A DNA stretch of 64,000 nt from UBA1794 sp031552405 (GCA_031552405.1 JAVBMN010000045.1:1-64000); one strand, 5' to 3'. Counted from the stretch's first letter, positions 26,679-35,916 are shown. A program made the numbers and translations. The notes: generated by a model from the letters alone, not told the origin.

Positions 26679-28715
26679 ATGAAAGGAAAATTGCTCAGCA
26701 TACTTTTTGTAAGCCTCCTGCCCTTGCTTGCCCAGGCGCAGATCGATAGAAATATGGAGCCTGACTATGCCAGAACGGTAGGCGATGAATCCGTTCTCCA
26801 TCAGGATTCAGTATACGTGAATAGCAGCAATATCAGCCCGGAGCCCTTCCAGTGGAAGATCGACGAGCGCTTCGGAACCGTAATCCCCATCGAGATAGAC
26901 ACTACCTTTATAAACTTCCCGAATACCAACCACAACGAGGGAATGCTGGGGCATTACAATAGCTTGGGCAACCTGGGCTCGCCGCGTCTTTCGCATGTGT
27001 GGAATGACCGTACGCCTTTCTCGCAATTGTACTTCATGGATCCCTATTCGTTTTATAAAGCGCCTGGTGAGTACCCATTTACCAACTCGCGTCTTCCTTA
27101 TACAAATGTGACCTACTTTACGGCCGGAGGTAAGAAGGACGCGGAGGAAAACCTTAAGTTCTATTTCTCACGTAATGCGGGCAAGAAGTTCTCAGTAGGC
27201 TTTAATGTAGATTATCTGTACTCGTTGGGATTCTATCAGAACCAGTCCAATTCTCAGTTTAACGGCTCCCTGTTTGCCGGATATATTGGTAAGCATTACG
27301 AAGCTAAGTTTCTGTATCGGTATTACTACCTGAAGCTGACGGAAAACGGAGGTATTGTGGACGACCGTTACATCACCGATCCGGAGGCAATGGCACAGGG
27401 AACCCGCCAGTTTGCAGGGCGAGAGATACCTGTGGTGTTCGATTATTCCGGCGCATCCGTATGGAATAGAAACCGTATGCACGAGGTGTTTGTAAGCCAA
27501 TCGTACAGTCTGGGATTTGATCGTGAGCACCAGACGATCCACAAGAACGACACCACAGTAACCACTGAGTATATCCCCGTTTCCACGATCAACTACACGC
27601 TGAAGTTCCAAACCAATAAGCACACTTTCAAGTCCAGATACGATTTATCAAAGAATGACACCTCGTTCCATTACGTCAACACCTACCTGACTAATGACCT
27701 GACCACCAACGACAGTACCTATTACACCTCCTTCAAGAACACCCTCTCCCTCTCTCTCCTTGAAGGATTCAATAAGTACGCAAAAGCCGGACTGAGCGCC
27801 TTCATTGAATACGAATACCGCAATATATCCATGATGCCGCGCGACTCTCTGCATACGGATATGAATACCTATAATGAGCACGAGGTATACATTGGTGGCC
27901 AGCTCAGCAAAAGAGAAGGTACACTGCTGCATTACAACGTGGTAGGAGCCTTGGGCGCGTTTGGTACGGCGATAGGACAATTTGACGTGAAAGGTACAAT
28001 AGACCTGAACTTTGGCTTACGGAACGACACGGTATCCCTGGTAGCGCGAGGCGGTGTGAGCAACTTGCTTCCAGCCTTTTACATGCGTCACTACCACTCC
28101 AACCATTTCCGTTGGGACAATGACAATATGGAGAAAGAGTTTCGCACGCGTGTAGAAGGCGAACTGTCCATCAAGCGCTGGCGTACCCGCCTGCATGCCA
28201 GCATGGAGAACATCAAGAATTACACATTTCTGAATGGATCGGCCCTTCCCGAGCAATATACAGGCAATATCCAGGTGCTCACAGCCTCACTCAACCAAGA
28301 CTTCAAACTGGGTATCCTGCACTTCGACAATGAAATTACCTGGCAGAATGCCACCTCAGGCGTATTGCCCTTGCCCACCTTCTCATACTACGGTAACCTA
28401 TACATCGATGCGTACCTTGCCAAGCGTGTGTTGCGTCTTCAGCTGGGTGCCGACGTGCGTTACTTTACAGCCTACGAGGCCCCTACTTACACTCCCGCTA
28501 TCGGGCAGTACAACCTCCAAGGTGGCAGCTCAAAGGTGCAGATCGGCAATTACCCACTTATTACCGCCTACATCAACTTCTGCGTGAAACAAACGCGATT
28601 CTTCCTCCAGGCATATCACCTGAACCAAAGCACGGGCAACTTCTTTACCGTGCCTCATTACCCGCTAAACCCCTTCTTGCTGAAATTTGGTTTGTCATGG
28701 AATTTCTTTGATTAG
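26679..28715 (+). CDS. Putative porin (Bacteroidetes outer membrane beta-barrel)
   Basis: A 678-residue protein with signal peptide (MKGKLLSILFVSLLPLLAQAQ). The remainder alternates aromatic and polar residues typical of a large beta-barrel and ends in an aromatic C-terminus (LKFGLSWNFFD), a common outer membrane assembly signal. The sequence fits the Bacteroidetes family annotated only as putative porin. Early landmarks are RLSHVWNDRTPFSQLYFMDPYSFYK and FNVDYLYSLGFYQNQSNSQFN. Substrate is unknown. The gene is monocistronic. Confidence 0.85.
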   Translation: MKGKLLSILFVSLLPLLAQAQIDRNMEPDYARTVGDESVLHQDSVYVNSSNISPEPFQWKIDERFGTVIPIEIDTTFINFPNTNHNEGMLGHYNSLGNLGSPRLSHVWNDRTPFSQLYFMDPYSFYKAPGEYPFTNSRLPYTNVTYFTAGGKKDAEENLKFYFSRNAGKKFSVGFNVDYLYSLGFYQNQSNSQFNGSLFAGYIGKHYEAKFLYRYYYLKLTENGGIVDDRYITDPEAMAQGTRQFAGREIPVVFDYSGASVWNRNRMHEVFVSQSYSLGFDREHQTIHKNDTTVTTEYIPVSTINYTLKFQTNKHTFKSRYDLSKNDTSFHYVNTYLTNDLTTNDSTYYTSFKNTLSLSLLEGFNKYAKAGLSAFIEYEYRNISMMPRDSLHTDMNTYNEHEVYIGGQLSKREGTLLHYNVVGALGAFGTAIGQFDVKGTIDLNFGLRNDTVSLVARGGVSNLLPAFYMRHYHSNHFRWDNDNMEKEFRTRVEGELSIKRWRTRLHASMENIKNYTFLNGSALPEQYTGNIQVLTASLNQDFKLGILHFDNEITWQNATSGVLPLPTFSYYGNLYIDAYLAKRVLRLQLGADVRYFTAYEAPTYTPAIGQYNLQGGSSKVQIGNYPLITAYINFCVKQTRFFLQAYHLNQSTGNFFTVPHYPLNPFLLKFGLSWNFFD

Positions 28716-28815
28716 GCTCCTCATTCAGGAAGCTTATACTCTCTATCCACTATCTTAATCACTTGCCCGGAAACCCTTTATACATCGGCGTTTCAGAGTG
28801 ATGCAGATGAAGCAA

Positions 28816-28945
28816 AAAACGCGTGCCCACCAGTTGGAAAATTGGTGGGCACGCGTTTTTAAACTGGAGCGCTCCAGTTGTAGAATCTCAGGCCTGAGAT
28901 CTTATAAACTCAGGCCTGAGTTTTGTGGAGCGCAGGCCTGAGATT
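28816..28945. repeat. 22-bp-phased palindrome array; first two units form a terminator hairpin
   Basis: Six palindromic cores have centres near 28826.5, 28848.5, 28870.5, 28892.5, 28914.5 and 28936.5, an exact 22-bp spacing. The cores in order are GTGCCCAC, GTGGGCAC, GGAGCGCTCC, then CAGGCCTG three times. The first two are complementary and with their flanks form a strong hairpin (28816-28859) ending in TTTTT, which probably terminates the porin mRNA. The array lies between convergent genes. Confidence 0.85.
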
Positions 28946-28956
28946 TTCTGTAAATA

Positions 28957-29817
28957 TTATTCAGATTCGGAGAGGCGTAAAGCAAGCTTTTCAGCCCGGC
29001 GGGCTTTGAGGTTCAGGTAATGGAGAGTCATTGTGCAAGACACGTAGAAGTCGGTCCATAGTAACACGAAGACATAGATCAGGTACATGGCGCACTGAAG
29101 GAAAATGAGGTAACCGGGAAGAACCGCCTCATTGCCCTCCATCAGGGAGCGGAATGCATCCTGACGGGCATAGAGGATGAGGTTATACGGGAAATAGAAG
29201 ATCAGCATAATCACAGTTAATGGCAACAGTACAGTAACTCCACCCATGATGCTCCTGAACCAGTATCGTGTACCCAGCACAAAGCTCTCCTTGATACTTT
29301 TCCAGAAAGGGGTGGAAAGTGCCAAAAAGCCTACCGAAACAAAAAACAGCGGCACGTAGGCATAAAAAAACAAAGGGCTCGTCAACACGAAAGCTACAAG
29401 AAGAAATACAAAAATAATCAATGCTTTTGGTGCATCCTTCAGCATAATCTGCACCACGGCACGGAAGTTAAAGGCAGTACCCTCCTCGCGCGAACCGATG
29501 TATCCCTTCATAAAACTAAAAGGAGCCAGCGACGAATAAAGCATAATGAGGAAACCGCCTATGCCTAAAAGAACCCACTCAAACCAGGCTATATTGATGA
29601 AATGCAACAGCTCGGGGTTCGATGCAGACAGCGCGTAATAGTATACCTCAGGAAAAATAAGCATCATAATACTGATGTACAGCGCCGGGATCAGCCCTAC
29701 GCCTGTGAGCTGCAGGATCAGTTTCTGGTTATTGCTTACAATGTGGTAGCTCTCGTTCAGGATGTTCCGTAACGACTTTTTCTGTGTGAAATCCACAGGT
29801 TTGCTTGTTCTCTCCAT
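28957..29817 (-). CDS. Multi-pass membrane protein of unknown function
   Basis: A 286-residue protein with about six hydrophobic segments (for example LILQLTGVGLIPALYISIMML, EWVLLGIGGFLIMLY, KALIIFVFLLVAFVL, FYAYVPLFFVSVGFLAL, GGVTVLLPLTVIML). The soluble N-terminus and C-terminus are short and charged. No family signature was recognised. The ATG at 29817 (MERTSKPV) is chosen because a longer frame would run across the divergent promoter into the next gene's region. Confidence 0.82.
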   Translation of the reverse strand: MERTSKPVDFTQKKSLRNILNESYHIVSNNQKLILQLTGVGLIPALYISIMMLIFPEVYYYALSASNPELLHFINIAWFEWVLLGIGGFLIMLYSSLAPFSFMKGYIGSREEGTAFNFRAVVQIMLKDAPKALIIFVFLLVAFVLTSPLFFYAYVPLFFVSVGFLALSTPFWKSIKESFVLGTRYWFRSIMGGVTVLLPLTVIMLIFYFPYNLILYARQDAFRSLMEGNEAVLPGYLIFLQCAMYLIYVFVLLWTDFYVSCTMTLHYLNLKARRAEKLALRLSESE

Positions 29818-29850
29818 TATCAATAGGGATTTTATCATTGAAAAGTAGGG

Positions 29851-29878
29851 CAAAAGTAATAGAAAAACAATATATTTG
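29851..29878. promoter_or_regulatory. Back-to-back divergent -7 elements
   Basis: Minus-strand TACTTTTG (29851-29858) faces the membrane protein gene. Plus-strand TATATTTG (29871-29878) faces the oxidoreductase gene. Only 12 bp separate them, so the two promoters must overlap. Confidence 0.6.
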
Positions 29879-29902
29879 CAATCCAAAACAGAATATTTAG
29901 GA

Positions 29903-30895
29903 ATGGATAACATCAAACAAGTGAACTGGGGGTTTGTAGGATGTGGTGAAGTGACTGCCCGGAAGAGCGGACCAGCCTTTAATAAGATAGAAGGCAGCCG
30001 TGTGGTGGCAGTGATGAGCCGCGATATCAATAAAGCTAAAACCTATGCCCAGGCACGCGGAATTCCCAAATGGTACTCAGATGTTACCGAACTGATTAAC
30101 GACCCGGAGGTCAATGCCGTATATATAGCCACCCCACCCTCTTCGCATGCTACCTACGCCATTATGTCCATGAAGGCCGGAAAGCCCTGCTACATTGAGA
30201 AGCCCATGGCCAGCACGTACGAGGAGTGTACACGCATCAACCGCATCTCGGACGAGACGGGAGTGCCTTGCTTCGTGGCGTATTACCGCAGGTTTCTGCC
30301 CTATTTCCAGCAGGTAAAGCAGGCCATCAGCATGAATGCCATCGGGCGGGTTATCAATGTACAAATCCGCCTGGCACAGCCTGCACGCGATTTGGATTAC
30401 AACGCCAAAAGCCTTCCCTGGCGTCTTCAGCCGGATATTGCCGGAGGAGGATACTTCTACGACCTGGCTTCGCATCAGATAGACTTGCTGCAGGATATGT
30501 TTGGCATCATCCTTGAAGCAGAGGGCTTTAAGACCAATCTGGGCGGAATCTATAAAACCACAGAAGATACGGTGAGCGCCTGCTTCCAGTTTGAAAGCGG
30601 ACTGGTAGGCTCGGGGTCTTGGTGTTTCACGGCACACGAGTCGGCAAAGGAAGACCGTATCGAGATTATTGGCGACCAGGGTATGATCAGTTTCTCTACC
30701 TTCTGTTTTGACCCGGTGGTACTACATACCAGCGCCGGAAAGGAGATTCTCCCTGTAGATAACCCCCAGTTTGTACAAGAACCCCTGATAGAAAGCGTGG
30801 TACATCACATCCAAGGGCTGGGCACATGCCCCATTGACGGGCTGAGCGCCACTACCACCAACTGGGTTATGGACCGTATTTTGGGTAAACTTTGA
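29903..30895 (+). CDS. Gfo/Idh/MocA-family oxidoreductase
   Basis: A 330-residue NAD(P)-dependent dehydrogenase. The Rossmann glycine motif is WGFVGCGEV (G13, G15), and the catalytic EKP motif is at 99-101 (CYIEKPMAS). The C-terminal alpha/beta domain contains GGGYFYDLASHQIDLLQDMFG, where the histidine is usual for the family. Members act on sugars, inositols or bile-pigment-like substrates; the substrate here is unknown. ATG at 29903 follows AGGA. Its TGA overlaps the ATG of the next gene, indicating translational coupling. Confidence 0.92.
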   Translation: MDNIKQVNWGFVGCGEVTARKSGPAFNKIEGSRVVAVMSRDINKAKTYAQARGIPKWYSDVTELINDPEVNAVYIATPPSSHATYAIMSMKAGKPCYIEKPMASTYEECTRINRISDETGVPCFVAYYRRFLPYFQQVKQAISMNAIGRVINVQIRLAQPARDLDYNAKSLPWRLQPDIAGGGYFYDLASHQIDLLQDMFGIILEAEGFKTNLGGIYKTTEDTVSACFQFESGLVGSGSWCFTAHESAKEDRIEIIGDQGMISFSTFCFDPVVLHTSAGKEILPVDNPQFVQEPLIESVVHHIQGLGTCPIDGLSATTTNWVMDRILGKL

Positions 30896-31986
30896 TGAAG
30901 AAACGCTGCTATCTCCTTCTTTTATTCAGTATTCTCCTTGTTGCTCCCCTGCATGCTGAGGAAGAAAATACGCCGGAGGCTCCCTCCTCTGTTCCGACTT
31001 CTCTTGTCTCGGCGAAACGAACCAGGGGCTTTTTCGGCACCATCGGATACCTGCTTAACGATCTGGATACGAACTACGTAAGGCCTAATCATTACATCTT
31101 TACCGTGATGCTGGAAAACAGTATCTGGCACGAGAACTACCGGATATCCGGTACCGACGGGCAAACCATGCGCTTTACGCCCAATACCAGCTATAAACTG
31201 GGGCCGTACATCGGTTGGAGCTTTATATTCCTGGGGTGGTCGATGGACTTAAAAGCCTTATTTAATAACGTTGGCAGCGATAGCCGGACAGAGTTCTCGC
31301 TTAATGTGTACAGCTCCATTGTGGGAGGCGACCTGTTCTTCCGAAAGACTGATAACTCCTTTCGTCTGCATAGCCTCAATGGTTTTGGTGATGATATGGA
31401 AGAATTTGATGAAAAGGTAAACGGTTTCTCGGTAGACATAAAAGGGGCAAACGTGTATTACGTGTTCAACCACCGCCGGTTCTCCTACCCTGCCGCATAT
31501 AGCCAAAGCACCAATCAGCGAAGAAGCGCCGGTTCGATGATAGCCGGATTCAGCTATTCCAATCATAAGCTAAAAATGGAAGACTATCTTTTACCCGACC
31601 GCATACGTGATTCGATTACTACCCGGCCCATTGATTTTGACGAGGTGCACTATTCCGATTACAGCCTCAGTCTGGGGTATGCCTACAACTGGGTATTTGC
31701 CAAAAATTGCCTGATGAACGTGAGCGCCGCCCCTGCTCTGGCCTACAAGCACAGCCAGCTTAAAACAGAGGAAGAGAGCACCCCGGTGTACCATAAACTG
31801 AACCTCGACTTTGTGGCGCGTGCCGCTGCCACCTGGAATAACGGCAAGTATTACTTCGGTGCCTCGTGGGTGTATAACAGCTTCGGGTATCGCACCAAGA
31901 AGTTTAACCTGCTGAATGGCTTTGGCATCGCACGCTTCTATGCGGGTTTTAACTTCGGACTGAAGAAACAATATCGCAAGAAATAA
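30895..31986 (+). CDS. DUF4421-like outer membrane protein
   Basis: A 363-residue protein with signal peptide (MKKRCYLLLLFSILLVAPLHA). The body has many aromatic alternating strands and the N-terminal pattern NDLDTNYVRPNHYIFTVMLEN followed by GPYIGWSFIFLGWSMDL, which resembles DUF4421. A small outer membrane beta-barrel is likely. Start overlaps the upstream stop (TGATG), and the next gene begins 2 bp after its stop, so this is a tight operon. Confidence 0.8.
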   Translation: MKKRCYLLLLFSILLVAPLHAEEENTPEAPSSVPTSLVSAKRTRGFFGTIGYLLNDLDTNYVRPNHYIFTVMLENSIWHENYRISGTDGQTMRFTPNTSYKLGPYIGWSFIFLGWSMDLKALFNNVGSDSRTEFSLNVYSSIVGGDLFFRKTDNSFRLHSLNGFGDDMEEFDEKVNGFSVDIKGANVYYVFNHRRFSYPAAYSQSTNQRRSAGSMIAGFSYSNHKLKMEDYLLPDRIRDSITTRPIDFDEVHYSDYSLSLGYAYNWVFAKNCLMNVSAAPALAYKHSQLKTEEESTPVYHKLNLDFVARAAATWNNGKYYFGASWVYNSFGYRTKKFNLLNGFGIARFYAGFNFGLKKQYRKK

Positions 31987-31988
31987 GT

Positions 31989-32456
31989 ATGGAACATGAA
32001 CAACTGATGCGACACGCCATCGCACTCTCCCTCCGCAATATAGAGAATGGCGGAGGCCCCTTCGGAGCTGTCATTGCCCGGCAGGGCGAGATCATCGCTA
32101 CCGGAGTAAACAGGGTTACAGAGGACTGCGACCCTACGGCACATGCCGAGGTCAGCGCCATCCGTGCCGCAGCCCGCCAACTGGGCACGTTTAACCTCAG
32201 TGGTTGCGTCATCTATTCCTCCTGCGAACCCTGCCCTATGTGCCTGGGTGCTATCTACTGGGCGCGGCTGGATGCTCTTTACTACGGCAACACCCGCGAA
32301 GATGCCGGAACAATAGGCTTTGATGATGCGTTTATATACAAAGAATTTGAGCTGTCTGTTGCCGAACGCAGTCTTCCGCAGGGTACTTTGCTGCGCGAGG
32401 AAGCCTTGGAAGCTTTTGAGCGATGGACAGAGAAAGAAGATAAAACCCGTTATTGA
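31989..32456 (+). CDS. guaD: Guanine deaminase (CDA-fold)
   Basis: A 155-residue zinc-dependent deaminase. HAE at 52-54 supplies a zinc ligand and the catalytic glutamate, and PCPMC (C82, C85) supplies the other ligands. The sequence closely follows B. subtilis GuaD (GGPFGAVI, CEPCPMCLGAIYWAR, GFDDAFIYKE), which converts guanine to xanthine. A tRNA adenosine deaminase is less likely because the C-terminal part matches GuaD. Confidence 0.9.
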   Translation: MEHEQLMRHAIALSLRNIENGGGPFGAVIARQGEIIATGVNRVTEDCDPTAHAEVSAIRAAARQLGTFNLSGCVIYSSCEPCPMCLGAIYWARLDALYYGNTREDAGTIGFDDAFIYKEFELSVAERSLPQGTLLREEALEAFERWTEKEDKTRY

Positions 32457-32464
32457 CACGTGTG

Positions 32465-33187
32465 ATGACCCTTACCTACATCTTTCACAGTGGATACCTG
32501 ATTGAGACCGGGCAGTGTGCCTTGGTGTTCGATTATTACCAGGACTCGGAGGGCGACCGAAAGGGTGTGCTTCATCGTTTCCTGTCCGCCTGCCGCAAAC
32601 CGGTATATGTCTTTGCATCCCATTTTCACCCCGACCATTTCAGTCGGATAGTGCTCAGCTGGAAAGAACAGTATCCGGAGGTTGCCTTTCATTACATCTT
32701 CTCGGATGACATCCGTCGCCGCCGAAAAGTCCCTATAGAAGCTGCCCATTTCCTGCGCCGCGGTGAGACGTATGAGGATGCACTGATCGAGGTAAAAGCC
32801 TTCGGTTCTACTGATGCAGGTGTTTCATTCAGTGTGAAGACAGACGGAAAAACCCTGTTTCATGCCGGTGATCTGAACAACTGGCACTGGAAGGATGAGT
32901 CGACCCCGCAGGAAATAGCCCACAGCGAACAGGCATACGCCCGCGAGTTGGATTATCTGGCACAGAGTCACGACCATTTTGACACAGTCATGTTTCCCGT
33001 CGATCCCCGCCAAGGTACCGACTATGCCAAGGGTGCCGCACAGTTCCTGGATCGCTTCCCCACTGCCCTCTTCTGCCCCATGCATTTCGGCGAGGCGTAT
33101 TACGTGTCGGATGAGTTGCGCCCTCTGGCTCCGGCAGCCTGCCGTGTCATTAGTTGGCAGCAGAAGGGTGAACAGATTGTTTTATAG
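32465..33187 (+). CDS. MBL-fold metallo-hydrolase
   Basis: A 240-residue protein with the metal-binding motif H53-F-H55-P-D57-H58 (ASHFHPDHF) and later FHAGDLNNWHW and CPMHFGE, as in metallo-beta-lactamase-fold hydrolases. No substrate can be assigned. The ATG at 32465 is 8 bp after the guaD stop; a TTG at 32453 would overlap it. Confidence 0.88.
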   Translation: MTLTYIFHSGYLIETGQCALVFDYYQDSEGDRKGVLHRFLSACRKPVYVFASHFHPDHFSRIVLSWKEQYPEVAFHYIFSDDIRRRRKVPIEAAHFLRRGETYEDALIEVKAFGSTDAGVSFSVKTDGKTLFHAGDLNNWHWKDESTPQEIAHSEQAYARELDYLAQSHDHFDTVMFPVDPRQGTDYAKGAAQFLDRFPTALFCPMHFGEAYYVSDELRPLAPAACRVISWQQKGEQIVL

Positions 33188-33219
33188 CTTATAGATAAAA
33201 CCCTTAAAAGAAGAAGGAT

Positions 33220-33603
33220 ATGGAAATAAAAGCCCGGTTTGATCACTTTAACATCAACGTGACAAACCTTGAACAGAGTATTCAGTTCTACGCAAAAGCA
33301 CTCGGACTGAAAGAAGTACGCCGCAAGGAAGCTGCCGACGGCTCATTCATCCTGGTATACCTTGGCGACGGGGAAACAGGCTTCAGCCTGGAGCTGACCT
33401 GGCTGCGAGACCATGAAGGTGCCTACGAGCTGGGTGAGAATGAAAGCCACCTCTGCTTTCGCCTGGCCGGCGACTATGACGCCATCCGCGCCTATCATAA
33501 AGAAATGGGGTGTGTATGCTTTGAGAATCACAGCATGGGCCTCTACTTCATCAATGATCCCGATGACTATTGGATAGAGGTGCTTCCGCTGAACCGCTTA
33601 TAA
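33220..33603 (+). CDS. Lactoylglutathione lyase-like (glyoxalase I) protein
   Basis: A 127-residue VOC-fold protein. Likely metal ligands are H9 (FDHFNINV), the glutamate in FSLELTW, the histidine in SHLCFR and the glutamate in YWIEVLP, which is the glyoxalase I pattern. Glyoxalase I detoxifies methylglyoxal via a thiol adduct. It is the last gene of the 29903-33603 run and is followed by a strong terminator. Confidence 0.88.
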   Translation: MEIKARFDHFNINVTNLEQSIQFYAKALGLKEVRRKEAADGSFILVYLGDGETGFSLELTWLRDHEGAYELGENESHLCFRLAGDYDAIRAYHKEMGCVCFENHSMGLYFINDPDDYWIEVLPLNRL

Positions 33604-33606
33604 TAC

Positions 33607-33647
33607 ACAAATCCGCCCGCATCAATACCTGATACGGGCGGATTTGT
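33607..33647. terminator. Terminator between convergent genes
   Basis: Perfect 13-bp stem ACAAATCCGCCCG / CGGGCGGATTTGT with a 15-base loop, between the glyoxalase and cyclophilin genes. Confidence 0.8.
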
Positions 33648-33661
33648 AGTATATGGGAAGA

Positions 33662-34564
33662 TTATTCCAGCACGATGATTGTCATCGACACATCCTCTTT
33701 GGGGCGGTCGCCGCGGTCGGTACTTACCTTCTCGATCTTGGTTATCACATCCATACCTTCCAGTACTTCGCCGAATACGGTGTACTGTCCGTCCAGGAAC
33801 GGGGTGCCACCCACAGTGGTGTAGGCTTCGATCTGCTCCGGGGTAAACTTAAAATCGGCCTGTTCCAGCGCTTTGGCTTCCGCCTCGGCCATCAGGTCTT
33901 CCTGCAAGGCATACATACCATTGCTGTTACGCTCCTGACGCAGCTTCTTTATCTTATCGGCATTCTGCGCCACAAGTTCCTGGAAGATAGCCTGGCTCTT
34001 GCCTTTGTTGATCTGCATTTCAGTCTGGCTGAGTTGTCCCTTGGTGTAGGTCTTTCCCGTTACGATGTAGAACTGGCATCCGCTGCTGGCACGTAGCGGG
34101 TTCACCTCATCACCCTGGCGGGCAGCCGACAGGGCGCCTCTTTTATGGAAATAACGCTCCGGCATAAACTCGGCAGGTACGGTATATCCCGCATCACCGC
34201 GGCCGAGGCTCTGCCCGGGGGCTGCATTCTTGGAATCCGGGTCGCCGCCTTGTATCATAAACTCGCGGATTACACGGTGAAACAGAGTGCCGTCATAAAA
34301 GCCCTCGCGGACCAGCTTTACCATGTTGTCACGGTGCAGCGGAGTCTCGGCATACAGCTTTACTTTTACATCACCCAGTGAGGTGGATATCAGCAGGGTT
34401 ACATCTTGATTTTCCATTGTATGGTTCTCTTTTTTATTAGTGGTTTCTGATTGGATCTGATCCGTGGGATTTGAACTTTCTGCACGTACATTCCCCTGGA
34501 AAAGACAGGCGAAAAGGGTGCATAACAGGCTATAACGGTACGTACTCATGCGGTATGGTTTCAT
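33662..34564 (-). CDS. Cyclophilin-type peptidyl-prolyl isomerase, exported
   Basis: A 300-residue protein. The N-terminal signal (about 1-30) and a polar linker lead to the cyclophilin domain: FHRVIREFMIQGGDP, GALSAARQGDEVNP, SGCQFYIVTG. The fold is split by a charged helical insertion of roughly 85 residues before the last part (TPFLDGQYTVFGEVLEGMDVI). These enzymes speed proline isomerisation during periplasmic folding. It lies 10 bp after the M16 peptidase and is likely co-transcribed. An internal ATG at MENQDVTLL could give a cytosolic form. Confidence 0.92.
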   Translation of the reverse strand: MKPYRMSTYRYSLLCTLFACLFQGNVRAESSNPTDQIQSETTNKKENHTMENQDVTLLISTSLGDVKVKLYAETPLHRDNMVKLVREGFYDGTLFHRVIREFMIQGGDPDSKNAAPGQSLGRGDAGYTVPAEFMPERYFHKRGALSAARQGDEVNPLRASSGCQFYIVTGKTYTKGQLSQTEMQINKGKSQAIFQELVAQNADKIKKLRQERNSNGMYALQEDLMAEAEAKALEQADFKFTPEQIEAYTTVGGTPFLDGQYTVFGEVLEGMDVITKIEKVSTDRGDRPKEDVSMTIIVLE

Positions 34565-34574
34565 AATTAGAAGG

Positions 34575-35813
34575 TTATTTAGCTGCTTTATAATGGATGA
34601 TGCTGCAGTTGGAACGGTCGAACGCACGGCGTACGATGCTTTGCAGTTGCAGGGCCGATACGGCTTGATAATGGTTTACTTCCTCATTGATAAGGTTTGC
34701 ACCGCCCATAAGTTCAAAAAATGCCAAGTTGGTACCCAGGTTCAGGTAGCTCATATTTCCGAATATCTCGGTGGCTTCAAACTTATTTTTCACCTTCGTA
34801 AGTTCTTCCTCCGGCACCAGCTCTTCTTTCAGTTGGCGAAGCTCTTCCCATACGGCCTCTTCTGCCTCTTCCAGAGTGATGCCTTCGGCTACCTTGCCCG
34901 AGATGTGGAACAAGCCGGGGTCTACCGAGCCGGTGATGTATGCATCGATGCTGGTAAAGACCTTCTTTTCGTTGACCAAGTGTTGCATGAAGCGGCTGCT
35001 TCGTCCGTTGCTCAGCACATCGCTCACTATGTCGTAGGCATAGAAATCCGGATGCATGCGGGCAGAGGTATGAAAAGCCATGTACAATGTGTCAATGGGC
35101 ACCGGGCGTTCCACCGTAAGGCGGCGTTCGGCCTTCTGTACCGGCTCCTGGGGCAATGCACGTTCCGCTACCTGGCGGCGTGGGATGGGACCAAACCATT
35201 TCTCGGCGAGGCGTATGGCTTTCTCAAAAGAGAGGTTTCCTGTGACGGCCAGTACGGCATTGTTGGGCGCATAAAAGCGGTTATAGAATTTCTCCACCTC
35301 CCACAGGCTGGCGTTGGCTACATGGGCAAGCTCCTTCCCTATCGTGGGCCAGCGGTAAGGGTGCACCGTATAGGCCAGGGGGCGCAACAGGTGGTCCAGG
35401 TCTCCGTAGGGCTGGTTCAGGTTGCGCTGCTTAAACTCTTCCATTACTACCTGCCGCTGTACTTCCAGGGAGCGGGTGTTGAAATCGAGGCCCAACATGC
35501 GATCGCTCTCCAGCCAAAAGCCTATTTCCGCGTTTTGGCGGGGGATGGTCAGGTAATAGTTGGTACTGTCATTGTTGGTCCAGGCATTGTTCTCGCCACC
35601 AGCCAGCTGCACAGGAGCGTCGTAATCGGGGATATTCACAGAACCTCCAAACATCAGATGCTCAAAAAGATGGGCAAAGCCTGTATGGTCTTCTTCCTCA
35701 TCCCGCGCACCCACGTCGTACAGAATATTCAGGGCCACCATCTGTGTGCTGCGATCCTCAGAGTGCACCAGTCGCAACCCGTTCTCTAAGGTGTATGTAT
35801 TTATCTTTATCAT
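34575..35813 (-). CDS. M16-family zinc metallopeptidase
   Basis: A 412-residue insulinase-type peptidase. The inverted zinc motif HxxEH is H48-L-F-E51-H52 (FAHLFEHLMFGG), with a downstream glutamate in RQVVMEEFKQR as third ligand. The C-terminal half has the inactive M16 repeat (PIDTLYMAFHTS, DVLSNGRSSRF). No signal peptide is seen, so it may be cytosolic. ATG at 35813 (MIKINTYT) gives the normal N-terminus. It forms an operon with the cyclophilin gene. Confidence 0.93.
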   Translation of the reverse strand: MIKINTYTLENGLRLVHSEDRSTQMVALNILYDVGARDEEEDHTGFAHLFEHLMFGGSVNIPDYDAPVQLAGGENNAWTNNDSTNYYLTIPRQNAEIGFWLESDRMLGLDFNTRSLEVQRQVVMEEFKQRNLNQPYGDLDHLLRPLAYTVHPYRWPTIGKELAHVANASLWEVEKFYNRFYAPNNAVLAVTGNLSFEKAIRLAEKWFGPIPRRQVAERALPQEPVQKAERRLTVERPVPIDTLYMAFHTSARMHPDFYAYDIVSDVLSNGRSSRFMQHLVNEKKVFTSIDAYITGSVDPGLFHISGKVAEGITLEEAEEAVWEELRQLKEELVPEEELTKVKNKFEATEIFGNMSYLNLGTNLAFFELMGGANLINEEVNHYQAVSALQLQSIVRRAFDRSNCSIIHYKAAK

Positions 35814-35916
35814 ATTATTACGCGTAAACAGTCGCAAATATACGAAAGAATACAGAATGCAGCGGCTATATTGCTGTATTAGTTGGCATTTATGTTGCTT
35901 CTTAATTCACAATATC

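Noticed and set aside
30077..30637. 186-codon minus-strand open frame
   Set aside because: It is antisense to the Gfo/Idh/MocA oxidoreductase gene.
34548..35789. 413-codon open frame on the plus strand
   Set aside because: It lies fully antisense to the M16 peptidase gene, which has clear catalytic motifs; the antisense product shows no recognisable family.
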